Source: PVC group bacterium (lineage in GTDB: Bacteria; Verrucomicrobiota; Kiritimatiellia; CAIKKV01). Taken from it: a DNA stretch of 64,000 bases. The notes beneath the pieces are model-generated. The model saw only the letters and a program-made list of their open reading frames with translations, was not told where the DNA came from and searched no databases. Shown here piece by piece: positions 8,939-18,472 of the stretch; within the stretch, counting starts at the first letter, position 1; the number at the start of each line of letters is the position of its first letter. Made by a program: the position numbers and the translations under genes. The stretch lies in contig CAMDGM010000009.1 of NCBI GenBank assembly GCA_945898015.1, positions 31,914 to 95,913 of the forward strand, written 5' to 3'.

Positions 8939-10333
8939 ATGCAGTATATCAGCACCAGAGGGGGCGGCGACCCGCTTGGCTTTCAACAGGCCGTCATGAC
9001 CGGGTTAGCGCGCGATGGCGGCTTGTTGTTGCCCGCCGTTATTCCCGACGTGCGTGACCGCCTCGACGCCTGGCGTTCGCTTTCCTACGTTGATCTGGCC
9101 GTTGAAATCATACGCCTGTTTGCCGATATTCCGGAAACCGACTTGCGCCGGATTATAAAGGAAAGCTACGCCTCCTTCCGTCATCCGGAGATCACGCCGG
9201 TTGTAAAGGTTGGCGAGGCGTATGTGCTGGAATTGTTTCATGGCCCCACGTTGGCCTTCAAGGATGTCGCCTTGCAATTCCTTGGCGGGGTGTTCGAGTA
9301 TATTCTGGCCCGGCAAGGGGGCCAGTTGAACATTGTGGCGGCAACCAGCGGGGATACCGGGTCGGCCGCCATTTACGGCGTCCGCGGACGGGATCGTATT
9401 CGCATCTTTGTGCTGTTTCCAAAAGGAAGGGTCAGCCCCACCCAGGAACAGCAGATGACCTCCGTGCTCGATGACAATGTCTTTTGCGTCTCGGTCGAAG
9501 GCACGTTCGACGATTGCCAGGGCATCGTGAAGGCCCTTTTTAACGACCTTGAATGGCGCGATTCCGCATCGCTGGGAGCGGTCAACTCCATCAATTGGGC
9601 GCGCATTTTGGCGCAGATCGTCTATTATTTTTATGGTGCTTTTCGCGTTCAGGCCCTGACCGGCGCCCCCCGTGTTCGGTTCGCCGTGCCGACCGGCAAT
9701 TTCGGCGACATCTTTGCCGGCTACATGGCTGCCCGCATGGGACTGCCCATCGGCAAACTGGTGCTTGCCGCCAACGATAATGATATCCTCTCCCGGTTCT
9801 TCAACACCGGCGTCTATGCCCAGGGGGCGGTACATGTCACGCCCAGTCCATCCATGGATATCCAGGTGGCCAGCAATTTCGAACGGTACCTGTTTTATCG
9901 CGCCAATGGGGAGGCGTCCGTCGTCCGTGGCTGGATGGAGGATTTTAAGCGAACGGGCAAGCTGGAGGTTTCAGACTGGAACGTCCGTCCCGATCCCTTG
10001 TTTCTGGCAGGGTCTGCATCCACGGAAGAGACTCTGGCGTGTATCCGCCGCATCTGGCAGGACCACGCTTACCTGGTTGATCCGCACACCGCAGTCGGCT
10101 TGGTCGTGTCGGCCCGGACGACGGGTTCCGAGGAACCCATGATTGCCCTTGCCACAGCACATCCGGCAAAATTCAACCAGGCTATCGTGGACGCGACAGG
10201 CGAAGATCAGGCGCATCACCCGATTCTTGATGCCTTGGCGGGGCTTCCGGTCCGTTGCGTCACGCTTCCGGCGTCCGAAGACGCCATTCGCCTTTTTGTT
10301 TCCGATCATATCGACAAACCAACCGCCGTGTGA
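8939..10333 (+). CDS. thrC: Threonine synthase
   Basis: PLP enzyme converting O-phosphohomoserine to threonine, 464 residues, the length of the long (E. coli/fungal) class. The N-terminus MQYISTRGGGDPLGFQQAV is diagnostic of this class. The PLP-binding lysine is Lys108 in HGPTLAFKDVALQ, and the phosphate-binding AATSGDTGSAA loop follows. It starts 21 bases after the GH4 gene and ends ten bases before gpmI, so it probably belongs to a longer transcription unit. No leader peptide or riboswitch is visible in the short upstream gap. Confidence 0.96.
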   Translation: MQYISTRGGGDPLGFQQAVMTGLARDGGLLLPAVIPDVRDRLDAWRSLSYVDLAVEIIRLFADIPETDLRRIIKESYASFRHPEITPVVKVGEAYVLELFHGPTLAFKDVALQFLGGVFEYILARQGGQLNIVAATSGDTGSAAIYGVRGRDRIRIFVLFPKGRVSPTQEQQMTSVLDDNVFCVSVEGTFDDCQGIVKALFNDLEWRDSASLGAVNSINWARILAQIVYYFYGAFRVQALTGAPRVRFAVPTGNFGDIFAGYMAARMGLPIGKLVLAANDNDILSRFFNTGVYAQGAVHVTPSPSMDIQVASNFERYLFYRANGEASVVRGWMEDFKRTGKLEVSDWNVRPDPLFLAGSASTEETLACIRRIWQDHAYLVDPHTAVGLVVSARTTGSEEPMIALATAHPAKFNQAIVDATGEDQAHHPILDALAGLPVRCVTLPASEDAIRLFVSDHIDKPTAV

Positions 10334-10343
10334 GGATTCCGTC

Positions 10344-12002
10344 ATGGTACCGTCTCTGAAAAAAACGTTGTTTCCGGGCCCCAAGGGCCCTGTTGTTTTG
10401 GCCATTCTGGACGGCGTCGGGCTTTCCCCATACACGGACGGAAATGCCGTACATGCGGGAAATACGCCTAATCTCAATTGGCTTATGAAAAACGCCCTGT
10501 TTACGAGCCTGAAGGCGCATGGAACGGCGGTGGGGCTGCCGTCCGATGAGGACATGGGCAATAGCGAGGTGGGACACAATGCCATTGGCTGCGGACGAGT
10601 CTTTGACCAGGGAGCCAAACTGGTGACGGAAGCGCTTCGTTCGGGCGCCCTGTTCAGAGGCCAGGCGTGGAAAGAGATTACCGGGAATTGCCTCCAGAGC
10701 AGCTCGACGATTCATTTCATCGGCTTATTTTCGGATGGAAATGTGCACAGCCATCTCGACCATTTGAAAGCGATGCTGGAGCAGGCCAAGCGAGAAGGGG
10801 TGAAAAAGGCCCGCATCCACATCCTGCTTGACGGCCGTGATGTGGGAGAGACGAGCGCGCTCGAGTATGTGGATCCGTTTGAAGCCTTTCTCGCGCAGTT
10901 GAACGCGGATGGAACCGTTGACTTTCGCATCGCCTCGGGCGGCGGACGCATGGCCATCACGATGGACCGTTACAATGCCGACTGGTCCATGGTTCAACGC
11001 GGCTGGGATACGCATGTGCGAGGCAAGGGGACGCCGTATGCCTCGGCCCGCGAGGCCATCCTGGCCATTCGCAAGGATCATCCCGGCGTCATCGACCAGG
11101 ATCTTGCCCCATTCGTCATTGTGCGCGACGGGAAACCCGTGGGCCCAGTTGTGGACGGCGACAGTGTGGTCTTCTTCAATTTCCGCGGGGATCGCGCCAT
11201 TGAAATCACACGGGCTTTTGATGACGACGTCTTGGACCGGTTCGACCGGACGCCCCGTCCCAGGGTCGTTTATGCGGGCATGATGCAGTATGACGGCGAT
11301 CTGAAATTGCCCAAGCGCTTTCTGGTCACCCCCCCTGCCATTGACCGGACAATGGGGGAGTTTCTGGCCCGTACGGGCGTGTCGCAATACGCGATCAGTG
11401 AAACCCAGAAATTCGGCCATGTCACTTATTTTTTCAACGGGAATCGCTCGGGAAAATTCGACGATCACACGGAAACCTACGTTGAAATTCCGTCTGATAT
11501 TGTCCCCTTTGAACAGCGCCCCTGGATGAAAGCCGCGGAAATTACAGACACGCTTCTGGATGCGATTCGGCAGAATCGTTGGCGGTTCATGCGGGTCAAT
11601 TTCCCGAACGGGGACATGGTGGGGCACACGGGCGTTTTCCCGGCTGTTCAGGTTGCCGTGGAGTCTGTGGATCTTTGCCTCGGACGACTGATTAAGGCGG
11701 TGGACGCCGCCAAGGGAATTCTCGTGGTATCGGCCGATCACGGGAATGCGGAAGATATGATCGAGCGGAACAAGAAGACCGGCAAGCTTATCGTGGATCC
11801 CGATACCGGCATTTTGAAGGTTAAAACGGCACATTCACTCAATCCGGTGCCGTGTCTGGTGTACGACGCCGCCAAGAGCGGGCGGCTTTCTCTTGCCGAC
11901 CACAGCGGGCTTGGCATTTCCAGCCTGGCCGCAACCTGCATCCGACTGCTCGGATACGAGCCGCCGGCGGATTACGATCCGTCGGTTATCGATCTCGCGT
12001 GA
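10344..12002 (+). CDS. gpmI: 2,3-bisphosphoglycerate-independent phosphoglycerate mutase
   Basis: Glycolytic enzyme interconverting 3- and 2-phosphoglycerate with a dimanganese centre, 552 residues. ATG 10344 was chosen because GAGG lies about seven bases before it and the translation MVPSLKKTLFPGPKGP leads directly into the AILDGVG metal motif (Asp23). The phosphoserine nucleophile is Ser74 in DEDMGNSEVGHNAIG. The second half of the alkaline-phosphatase-like fold shows NFPNGDMVGHTG and VSADHGNAEDM. The open frame extends 67 codons further upstream inside thrC, which I regard as chance. The stop overlaps the GTG start of the next gene. Confidence 0.96.
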   Translation: MVPSLKKTLFPGPKGPVVLAILDGVGLSPYTDGNAVHAGNTPNLNWLMKNALFTSLKAHGTAVGLPSDEDMGNSEVGHNAIGCGRVFDQGAKLVTEALRSGALFRGQAWKEITGNCLQSSSTIHFIGLFSDGNVHSHLDHLKAMLEQAKREGVKKARIHILLDGRDVGETSALEYVDPFEAFLAQLNADGTVDFRIASGGGRMAITMDRYNADWSMVQRGWDTHVRGKGTPYASAREAILAIRKDHPGVIDQDLAPFVIVRDGKPVGPVVDGDSVVFFNFRGDRAIEITRAFDDDVLDRFDRTPRPRVVYAGMMQYDGDLKLPKRFLVTPPAIDRTMGEFLARTGVSQYAISETQKFGHVTYFFNGNRSGKFDDHTETYVEIPSDIVPFEQRPWMKAAEITDTLLDAIRQNRWRFMRVNFPNGDMVGHTGVFPAVQVAVESVDLCLGRLIKAVDAAKGILVVSADHGNAEDMIERNKKTGKLIVDPDTGILKVKTAHSLNPVPCLVYDAAKSGRLSLADHSGLGISSLAATCIRLLGYEPPADYDPSVIDLA

Positions 12003-12322
12003 GCCCGACCCGGCAATGCACCCGCTGTGGAAACTGCTGCCGGTGGTCCGGGTATGTCCGTCTGGCGGCAGGAGAAGCCGAGGCCATTTCGGCCTATTTG
12101 GGTCAGTCGATGGATTCTTTCATGGACCGGTTTACACGCTTGACCGATGATCGGCGCGGGATTAGTCTGATTGAGAAACCGGATGGTTCCTGCATCTTTC
12201 TGGAAAGCGTTTCCACGTGCCGGATTCAACCGGTAAAGCCCGCCCAGTGCGCGGGGTTCCCACATGTATGGAATTTTCCTGGTTTTGAAAAACAATGCCG
12301 CTCCAAGGTGAACCATGACTAG
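11999..12322 (+). CDS. YkgJ/UPF0153-type cysteine-cluster protein
   Basis: Small metal-binding protein of 107 residues. It starts at a GTG that overlaps the gpmI stop codon (GTGA). The N-terminus has CTRCGNCCRW, the hallmark of the CxxCxxCC (PF03692) family, with further cysteines at SCIF, STCRI and AQCAGFPH. The protein probably binds zinc or an iron-sulfur cluster; the molecular role of the family is not settled. It overlaps the rnr start by eight bases, so it is translationally coupled on both sides. The frame is open upstream inside gpmI, but nothing before the GTG resembles the family. Confidence 0.8.
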   Translation: MSPTRQCTRCGNCCRWSGYVRLAAGEAEAISAYLGQSMDSFMDRFTRLTDDRRGISLIEKPDGSCIFLESVSTCRIQPVKPAQCAGFPHVWNFPGFEKQCRSKVNHD

Positions 12323-14567
12323 TCGACCCGGCCATATTGAAAGCGCCGATGTGCTGCAACTACTGCAACAACCGGGTTATGCCCCCATGACGGCATCGGA
12401 AATTGCGGCCGTTCTGAGCTTAAAGGCCAGGGGACGTAAGCAAATCACGGGGTTGCTCGACTCCATGGTACACGCAGGGCAAATCGTGATCCTCCGTCAT
12501 AACAAATATGGACTCGGCGATCCAGCCGATCTAATCACAGGGCGTCTTGAAATCCGCCGGTCTGGCGGAATTCTCAACACCCTTGACGGCACGCCGCTCA
12601 TGTTTATCCCCAAGGGTTCGCAGGGAACCGCCCTGCCGGGCGACCTGGTCACGGCTCGTCGCGATTCGTCCCAACCGATAAGGCCCGGAAAGCTGGGGGA
12701 GGGGAAGATTGTCCGGATCGTGGAACGCGGACAACGGCTGGTGGTGGGTACGCTTCGGACCGCCGGCAAGTTTCTCTGCGTGGTGCCGATCGACTCGTCT
12801 TACGAAAAGGATTTTTACGTCACCGACGCCAAGGGGGCCCATCCGGGTGATCGCGTGGTAATCCAGTTCACGGCGTGGGAAAACAGTCATGTCAGTCCCG
12901 AAGCCGAGATCGTGGACGTGATTGGGCCTTCCGATAATCCGTCCCTGGATACGATTACCATTATCCGGCATTACGATCTGCCTCAGGAATTTCCAGCTGC
13001 CGTGCTGAAGGAGGCCGAGGAAGCGGCGGTGCAAGGCGCTCGGCCCGGTAAACGGATGGACTTGAGGGGGGTCTATATTTTCACCATCGATCCCGAACGC
13101 GCCCGCGATTTTGATGACGCCATTTCGCTTGAAATCGATCCTGCCGGCCGACGTGTGCTGGGGGTCCACATCGCCGATGTGGCGCACTACATCCGGGAGG
13201 GATCCGCGCTGGACAAGGAAGCCCACAAGCGCGGCACCAGTGTCTATTTTCCCGATGGTGTTTTGCCCATGCTGCCCGAGCAGCTTTCCAATGGCGTCTG
13301 CAGCCTGCGGCCGGACGAGGACCGCCTGGCGTTTTCCGTGTTTCTAACGCTGGACGAAAAGAATACCGTTGTCGAGCGCTCCTTTGCCAAGAGCCTCATC
13401 CGGTCCCGCCTGCGCCTGACTTACGAGCAAGCGCTGGCCGTGCTGAACGGCACACAACCCGAACCCTTTCCGGCTGAGGCCCGCGACCGCATTCTGCGGG
13501 TGAACGAACTGGCCCAGCAACTCCGCAAGCAGCGATTTGCCCGGTATGCGCTGGACCTTGAAATGCCCGAATGTGAATTCGTAATTGGCCCCGACCAGCT
13601 TATTAAAGAGATTAAGATTACCGGCGCTGACCCCTCGCACCAGCTTATCGAGGAATGCATGGTGGCGGCTAACGAAGCGGTGGACTGGGAACTCAGCCGG
13701 CGCGGGCTGCATCTTCTGCATCGCGTCCACGAACCGCCGGCCGAAGAAAAAATCGCCGATCTGGCGGTCGAGCTGGAATCCATGGGCTACAAGCCAGGGA
13801 ATCTGAACATTCCCCGCAATTTGGCCCAGTTTCTAGCCACCATCAAGGATGATCCGCTGGGTCATCATATTCAAACCTCAGTCTTGCGCAGTATGAAACG
13901 GGCCATTTATTCGCCCAAAGCGGATGGTCATTACGGCCTCGCAAAAAAGTATTACGCCCATTTCACGTCGCCCATTCGCCGCTATCCCGACCTGGTGGTT
14001 CACCGGATTCTGGCGGCCGTACTGGCGGGAGTCAAACCTCCTTATCAAAATGAACGGTTGCCCATGCTTGCGGAGCACTGTTCGCTGACGGAGCGAAAGG
14101 CGGAAGAGGCCGAGCGCAGCCTTATGGAAATCAAAAAGTACCGCTATCTTGAGCAGCAGCTGACGCAGAAGCGACAGGACGAATACGACGCCGTGATTGT
14201 CACGGTGACCAATTTCGGAATGTTTGTGGAGTTGCTGGACCTTCAACTTCAGGGACTCGTTCACGTATCGACCATCTCCCGGCAGTTTGTGTCTTTTGAC
14301 AGCGCTCACAAGACGCTTCGCAGCGGGCCGGATTCCGTGTTCTCAATCGGCATGAAGGTCAAGGTTCGCGTTGTTAAAGTTGACTTCGACAAGCGCCGAA
14401 TTGACTTTCTGCTGGTCGGGGCCCCGGAGTCCCGTCCGCCTGTTAAAAGGACCGACCCGGGCCGCCCTCAACCGGCGAGACAAGCACCGTCGCGAACCGG
14501 TCATTCCGGGCGGCAGGGAGACCGCCGGGAAGGCAAGGAGCGCAAGCATCGGCGCGGACGGTCATAA
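12315..14567 (+). CDS. rnr: Ribonuclease R
   Basis: 3'-5' exoribonuclease of 750 residues that degrades structured RNA. An N-terminal winged-helix region (residues 10-70) is followed by cold-shock/OB domains, the RNB catalytic domain and a C-terminal S1 domain (VIVTVTNFGMFVELLDLQLQGL near residue 620). The catalytic acidic motif is DPERARDFDDAISLE, and the family signature HYGLAKKYYAHFTSPIRRYP is present. The tail after residue 700 is rich in Arg, Lys, Pro and Gly, as in many RNase R proteins. It overlaps the Cys-cluster gene by eight bases and is followed by an amidohydrolase 30 bases on. Confidence 0.95.
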   Translation: MTSRPGHIESADVLQLLQQPGYAPMTASEIAAVLSLKARGRKQITGLLDSMVHAGQIVILRHNKYGLGDPADLITGRLEIRRSGGILNTLDGTPLMFIPKGSQGTALPGDLVTARRDSSQPIRPGKLGEGKIVRIVERGQRLVVGTLRTAGKFLCVVPIDSSYEKDFYVTDAKGAHPGDRVVIQFTAWENSHVSPEAEIVDVIGPSDNPSLDTITIIRHYDLPQEFPAAVLKEAEEAAVQGARPGKRMDLRGVYIFTIDPERARDFDDAISLEIDPAGRRVLGVHIADVAHYIREGSALDKEAHKRGTSVYFPDGVLPMLPEQLSNGVCSLRPDEDRLAFSVFLTLDEKNTVVERSFAKSLIRSRLRLTYEQALAVLNGTQPEPFPAEARDRILRVNELAQQLRKQRFARYALDLEMPECEFVIGPDQLIKEIKITGADPSHQLIEECMVAANEAVDWELSRRGLHLLHRVHEPPAEEKIADLAVELESMGYKPGNLNIPRNLAQFLATIKDDPLGHHIQTSVLRSMKRAIYSPKADGHYGLAKKYYAHFTSPIRRYPDLVVHRILAAVLAGVKPPYQNERLPMLAEHCSLTERKAEEAERSLMEIKKYRYLEQQLTQKRQDEYDAVIVTVTNFGMFVELLDLQLQGLVHVSTISRQFVSFDSAHKTLRSGPDSVFSIGMKVKVRVVKVDFDKRRIDFLLVGAPESRPPVKRTDPGRPQPARQAPSRTGHSGRQGDRREGKERKHRRGRS

Positions 14568-14597
14568 GCCTGACGCCCGAACAACAAGGAATCGGCT

Positions 14598-15491
14598 GTG
14601 GTTATCGACATTCATGCCCATGTGTATGCGTGGCCCAAGAGGCAGAATAAGAACGCCAAAACCCCGTTCATGTCGATGCAGGAACAGGTCGCGACTATGG
14701 ACGCCTTGGGCGTCGACAAGGCTGTCATTCTGCCGATCGTCAACGCCGAGTCTCCCGCCGAACCCCAGAGCATGGGGGAGGTTCTCTATATTTGTGACCA
14801 ATATCCCGGTCGTTTCATTCCCTTTTATAATCTCGACCCCCGGCTTCCCCGGCGGCCCGATCTGATTACCGTGGAGGACTACCTTTACCTGCTTGAGCAA
14901 ATCAAGGGATTCGGATTCAAGGGGATCGGCGAGATGACGCCCCGGATATATTGGGATGATCCTTCGCTTTTGAAGTTTTTTGCCGCTTGCGAAATAACCG
15001 GACTCCCGATCACGTTTCACACCATCACGCCCGAAGCGGACGAGTACGGCCTGATTGATGAGCTTGGCTTTCCGCGGTTCGAAAAGGTTTTAAAACGGTT
15101 TCCGGATCTTGTTTTTTTTGGCCACAGCATGTCTTTTTGGAGCGAAATCTCAGGCGATTTGACGCCCGAAACGAAAAACACGTATCCCAAGGGGCCGATT
15201 GTGCCCGGCGGGAAACTGATATCCCTGTTCCGTCAATATTCCAATCTGCATGGCGATCTTTCCGCAGGCAGTGGGTTTAACGCCATATCCCGGGATCCGG
15301 TTCAGGGCTATGCCTTTCTTGATGAGTTCCAAGACCGGCTCCTGCTGGGCCTGGATTTCTGTTCCTCGTTAAACAACATGCCTCACATTTCCTGGATGAA
15401 GAAAGGGCTTTACGAGGGGGCTATCAGCCAGATTGCTTATGACAAAATCATGTGGCAAAACGCCAATCGACTGCTTAAACTAGGCTTGTAA
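14598..15491 (+). CDS. Amidohydrolase-family TIM-barrel hydrolase (amidohydrolase 2)
   Basis: Putative metal-dependent hydrolase or decarboxylase of 297 residues. It begins at GTG 14598 with AAGGA seven bases upstream. The DIHAHVYAW motif at residues 4-12 supplies the HxH metal ligands, followed by GFKGIGEMTPRIYW, a mid-barrel TFHTI and DLVFFGHSMSFW, with a late LGLDFCSSLN acid. The pattern fits PF04909 proteins. The specific substrate cannot be deduced from sequence or neighbours. No signal peptide is seen. Confidence 0.82.
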   Translation: MVIDIHAHVYAWPKRQNKNAKTPFMSMQEQVATMDALGVDKAVILPIVNAESPAEPQSMGEVLYICDQYPGRFIPFYNLDPRLPRRPDLITVEDYLYLLEQIKGFGFKGIGEMTPRIYWDDPSLLKFFAACEITGLPITFHTITPEADEYGLIDELGFPRFEKVLKRFPDLVFFGHSMSFWSEISGDLTPETKNTYPKGPIVPGGKLISLFRQYSNLHGDLSAGSGFNAISRDPVQGYAFLDEFQDRLLLGLDFCSSLNNMPHISWMKKGLYEGAISQIAYDKIMWQNANRLLKLGL

Positions 15492-15508
15492 CAGAAGAGA
15501 GAGGACCG

Positions 15509-15958
15509 GTGCGCATCATGAGCTTAATCCGAAAGGCTGGTTGTCTTGTGGCCATCATGCTGATGGCCGGATGCGCTTCTGTTCAAACTTTTGTCGAAAC
15601 AATTGATCCGTCGTGGGATTCGGTTGGCGTGCGAACCGGTGTTCCTTATGATCAATCGTGGGACCGGTCCGTTGATTACCTCGTCAAACGATTTGATCTG
15701 GAAGTCCTGTCAAGGGCTGACGGGTATATCCGGACAAGCTGGAATTACTCCTGGAACGGGAAGTTAGAGGATTCCTACCGGGTACGGGTGACCTTGAAGT
15801 TTACACCCGATCGGAAAACACTAGAGATTAAAACGGAAGCGGAGAAGGGCGGTCCCGGGCATTGGATTCTCGGCACTGACACACGATTGACGGACGCCAT
15901 GAGCACGGATCTGGCAGCGTTAATTGGAAATGATTCAAACACGGGTGAGGTGAAATGA
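15509..15958 (+). CDS. Putative outer-membrane lipoprotein A (tandem pair)
   Basis: Small lipoprotein of 149 residues with no recognised function. A signal peptide ends in the lipobox LMAGC, so Cys22 would be lipidated. The start is GTG 15509 behind AGAGAGGA; ATG 15518 is an alternative. The mature domain is alpha/beta in pattern and has the repeated core PYDQSWDRSVDYLVKRFDLE, GYIRTSWNYSW and YRVRVTLKFTPDRKTLE. The next gene encodes a clear paralogue and overlaps it by four bases. The pair lies just before an exopolysaccharide-type ABC exporter, so a cell-envelope role is possible but unproven. Confidence 0.75.
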   Translation: MRIMSLIRKAGCLVAIMLMAGCASVQTFVETIDPSWDSVGVRTGVPYDQSWDRSVDYLVKRFDLEVLSRADGYIRTSWNYSWNGKLEDSYRVRVTLKFTPDRKTLEIKTEAEKGGPGHWILGTDTRLTDAMSTDLAALIGNDSNTGEVK

Positions 15959-16389
15959 AAATCAGATTTTCCCTTATACTGGTTGTGCTAAGCATGCTCG
16001 TGTCCGGCTGTTCTTCACCTGACGCGCCCATGGCGTTTTCGAGGTTTAATGCGCCTGGCTGGTCTTTGCTTGAGATCCGAAACGACGTGGCGTACGACCG
16101 CTCCTGGAAGGTGGTAATCGGCATTATCGTTCGCACGTTCGACTTGGAATTCATTTCCAAAGAAGAGGGGTATATCCGGACAGCTTGGCTACATACGTGG
16201 ACCGGCATCTACCTGCCAAATTATCGGGTCCGCGTAACGGTCCTGTTTTCAGAAGATCGCAAAACCCTTCAACTTAAACCGGAGGCGCAGTCCCTGGAAG
16301 AGGGGGCCTGGGTAGAGGGCGCGGACACACGGCTCTTGCCTAATCTGAAGGCTGAGCTGGTTGGCACCATCGGGCGTACATTACGGTAG
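15955..16389 (+). CDS. Putative outer-membrane lipoprotein B (tandem paralogue)
   Basis: Lipoprotein of 144 residues starting in an ATGA overlap with the previous gene. The signal peptide ends in the lipobox LVSGC. The mature part shares the pattern of its neighbour: AYDRSWKVVIGIIVRTFDLEF, GYIRTAWLHTW, YRVRVTVLFSEDRKTLQ and GADTRL. The two thus arose by tandem duplication. I do not recognise a named family and give no function. Confidence 0.75.
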   Translation: MKIRFSLILVVLSMLVSGCSSPDAPMAFSRFNAPGWSLLEIRNDVAYDRSWKVVIGIIVRTFDLEFISKEEGYIRTAWLHTWTGIYLPNYRVRVTVLFSEDRKTLQLKPEAQSLEEGAWVEGADTRLLPNLKAELVGTIGRTLR

Positions 16390-16474
16390 AGCCCCGGCCC
16401 GTCCTGCGTTCGCCCGCCGATCTTTTTCTTTGTGGTGGAACTGGTGTGTATTATCCCTTATATTATGACGGGTT

Positions 16475-17287
16475 ATGACAAAACTTCTCCAGTTTTTCCG
16501 CGAGCTATGGGAACACCGTGAATTAGTGGCCATTCTGGTCCAGCGGAACATCAAAATCAGGTATAAAGGGTCCGTGTTAGGATTCTTCTGGTCGTTGGCC
16601 AGTCCTGTTTTCTTCATCCTGATTTATGGCACGTTCCTCAAATTGATTGCGCGAGGGTTCGCGTTTGATCTACAGGTGCTGGTGACCGGCATCATTATCT
16701 GGCAGTTCATCAGCCTCTGTACGAACGATTCCCTGAGTGCGGTGGTGGGAAACGCTAATTTGATCAAAAAAACGGCGTTCCCGCGGATTATTCTGCCCTT
16801 GGCCACCGTATTAGCGAATTTGGTCAACTTTCTCATGTCCGGGTTCGTCCTGATCGTCTATTTGCTCATGGTGCATGCGTCGGTCCAATGGTCCGGCCTT
16901 ATTTGGTTGCCGTTCATCATTTTGACCCAGGCCGCGCTCTGCTTTGGCCTGGCGGCACTGCTTTCCGCCGCAAATGTCTTTTTCCGGGATGCCGAACACA
17001 TTCTTGGCCATGCCGTCATGGCGTGGTTTTTCCTTACCCCCGTTCTCTATCCTCTGTCCCTGCCGCTTGAGCTGATCCGCGGCAAGCTTCCTGCGTTTGT
17101 AGAACCACTCTATTTCTGCAATCCCATGACGGGACTCATGCTGGCGTACCGCCGGATTCTCCTCGGCACGCCGGCGGACGTGAGCGCCTGGCTCCCGGCC
17201 TTGTCGTTCGCCGTATGCTGGGTGATTCTGTTTGCAGGAGTCGCCCTGTTCCAGAAAGTTCAACCCCGTTTTGGCGATGAATTGTAA
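16475..17287 (+). CDS. Polysaccharide ABC-2 exporter permease (Wzm-like)
   Basis: Inner-membrane permease of 270 residues with about six hydrophobic segments, of the ABC-2 type that exports O-antigen or other undecaprenyl-linked polysaccharides. The N-terminal amphipathic part (LWEHRELVAILVQRNIKIRYK) and GSVLGFFWSLASP are typical of Wzm/RfbA/TagG proteins. The matching ATPase follows after three bases. No glycosyltransferases are adjacent, so the exported glycan is unknown. A teichoic-acid type role is unlikely in what appears to be a Gram-negative cell. Confidence 0.88.
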   Translation: MTKLLQFFRELWEHRELVAILVQRNIKIRYKGSVLGFFWSLASPVFFILIYGTFLKLIARGFAFDLQVLVTGIIIWQFISLCTNDSLSAVVGNANLIKKTAFPRIILPLATVLANLVNFLMSGFVLIVYLLMVHASVQWSGLIWLPFIILTQAALCFGLAALLSAANVFFRDAEHILGHAVMAWFFLTPVLYPLSLPLELIRGKLPAFVEPLYFCNPMTGLMLAYRRILLGTPADVSAWLPALSFAVCWVILFAGVALFQKVQPRFGDEL

Positions 17288-17290
17288 CGC

Positions 17291-18472
17291 ATGAAACAGG
17301 CTATTATCGAATGTCGAGATGTGAGCAAGAAGTTTCTCCTCCAGAGAAGCGGCTCGCGGACATTGAAGGCGGCCATGCTTGGCCTATTTCACCGAATGCC
17401 GCTTCGGGAGTTCTGGGCACTTCGTGATGTGTCGTTCTCCGTCGGGGAAGGGGAAACGCTCGGGATCATCGGCGCCAACGGGGCCGGGAAAAGCACGCTT
17501 CTTTCCATTCTGGCCGGCACGCTCACGCCCAGCGCGGGATCCATCCGCGCTCAGGGGAGGATTTCTTCGCTGCTGGAGCTTGGCGCCGGATTTCATCCGG
17601 AATTGACCGGCCGGGAGAATGTTTTCTTGTGGGGCTCGATCATGGGCCTTTCGAGAGGCAAGATGCGAGACCGCTTCGATCGTATCGTGGATTTTGCGGA
17701 GTTGCGCGACTACATTGACCAGCCCGTCAAGCACTACTCCTCGGGGATGTATGTCCGCCTCGGGTTTGCCGTGGCCGTGGAAGTGGATCCGGACATCCTG
17801 CTCGTGGACGAGGTGCTGTCCGTTGGCGACCTGTCGTTCCAGAAAAAATGTCTCCAACGCATGGATGATTTCCGGAAACGCGGGAAAACCATGTTGATTG
17901 TTTCGCACGACATGCAGACTATCCAAGCCATCAGCAGCCAAATTCTTTTCCTCAATGCGGGTCGGGTGCTGGGTCACGGCGCTCCTGACGCCATGGTTGG
18001 GAAATACGAGTCACACCTCCAGATGGCACACGCGGGTGTGATGCGCCGGGAGTGGGGGACGCGTGAAGCCCTGATCACACAGGTTTCCTTTTGTGGCACG
18101 GATGGCCAGGCGAAAAACGAATTTTTATGGAATGAGCCCGTTCATGTGGCCATTCGCTACCAGGCGCCTCATCGCATAGAGCAGCCGGTATTCGGTTTTT
18201 CCATCGCCGATCAATCCGGCCACCCTCTTTATGGAAACAATACCCAGAATGAGGCTGTCTCGATTCCATGCATCGAGGGGGAGGGGATCATTCGACTCCG
18301 GTTTCCCCGATTGCCGTTTTCCAATGGAACCGTCCTGTTTTCAGTGTCACTCCACTCCGCCGACCACAAGACGCATTTTCATCATATCGACAACGGGTAT
18401 CCGCTTCAGATCTCGGCCCCGTTCGGATTCGTGGGTTCTTATCTCCCGATTCAATGGGAGGTTCCGTCATGA
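17291..18472 (+). CDS. Polysaccharide ABC exporter ATPase with Wzt C-terminal domain
   Basis: ATPase partner of the preceding permease, 393 residues. The nucleotide-binding domain occupies roughly residues 1-245, with Walker A GANGAGKSTLL, the signature KHYSSGMYVRLGFAVA, and Walker B DILLVDEVLSVGD. From about 255 to the end a beta-sandwich Wzt_C-like domain is present (VHVAIRYQAP, VFGFSIADQSG, VLFSVSLHSAD). In O-antigen systems this domain recognises the finished glycan end. The stop overlaps the nadC start as ATGA. Confidence 0.9.
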   Translation: MKQAIIECRDVSKKFLLQRSGSRTLKAAMLGLFHRMPLREFWALRDVSFSVGEGETLGIIGANGAGKSTLLSILAGTLTPSAGSIRAQGRISSLLELGAGFHPELTGRENVFLWGSIMGLSRGKMRDRFDRIVDFAELRDYIDQPVKHYSSGMYVRLGFAVAVEVDPDILLVDEVLSVGDLSFQKKCLQRMDDFRKRGKTMLIVSHDMQTIQAISSQILFLNAGRVLGHGAPDAMVGKYESHLQMAHAGVMRREWGTREALITQVSFCGTDGQAKNEFLWNEPVHVAIRYQAPHRIEQPVFGFSIADQSGHPLYGNNTQNEAVSIPCIEGEGIIRLRFPRLPFSNGTVLFSVSLHSADHKTHFHHIDNGYPLQISAPFGFVGSYLPIQWEVPS

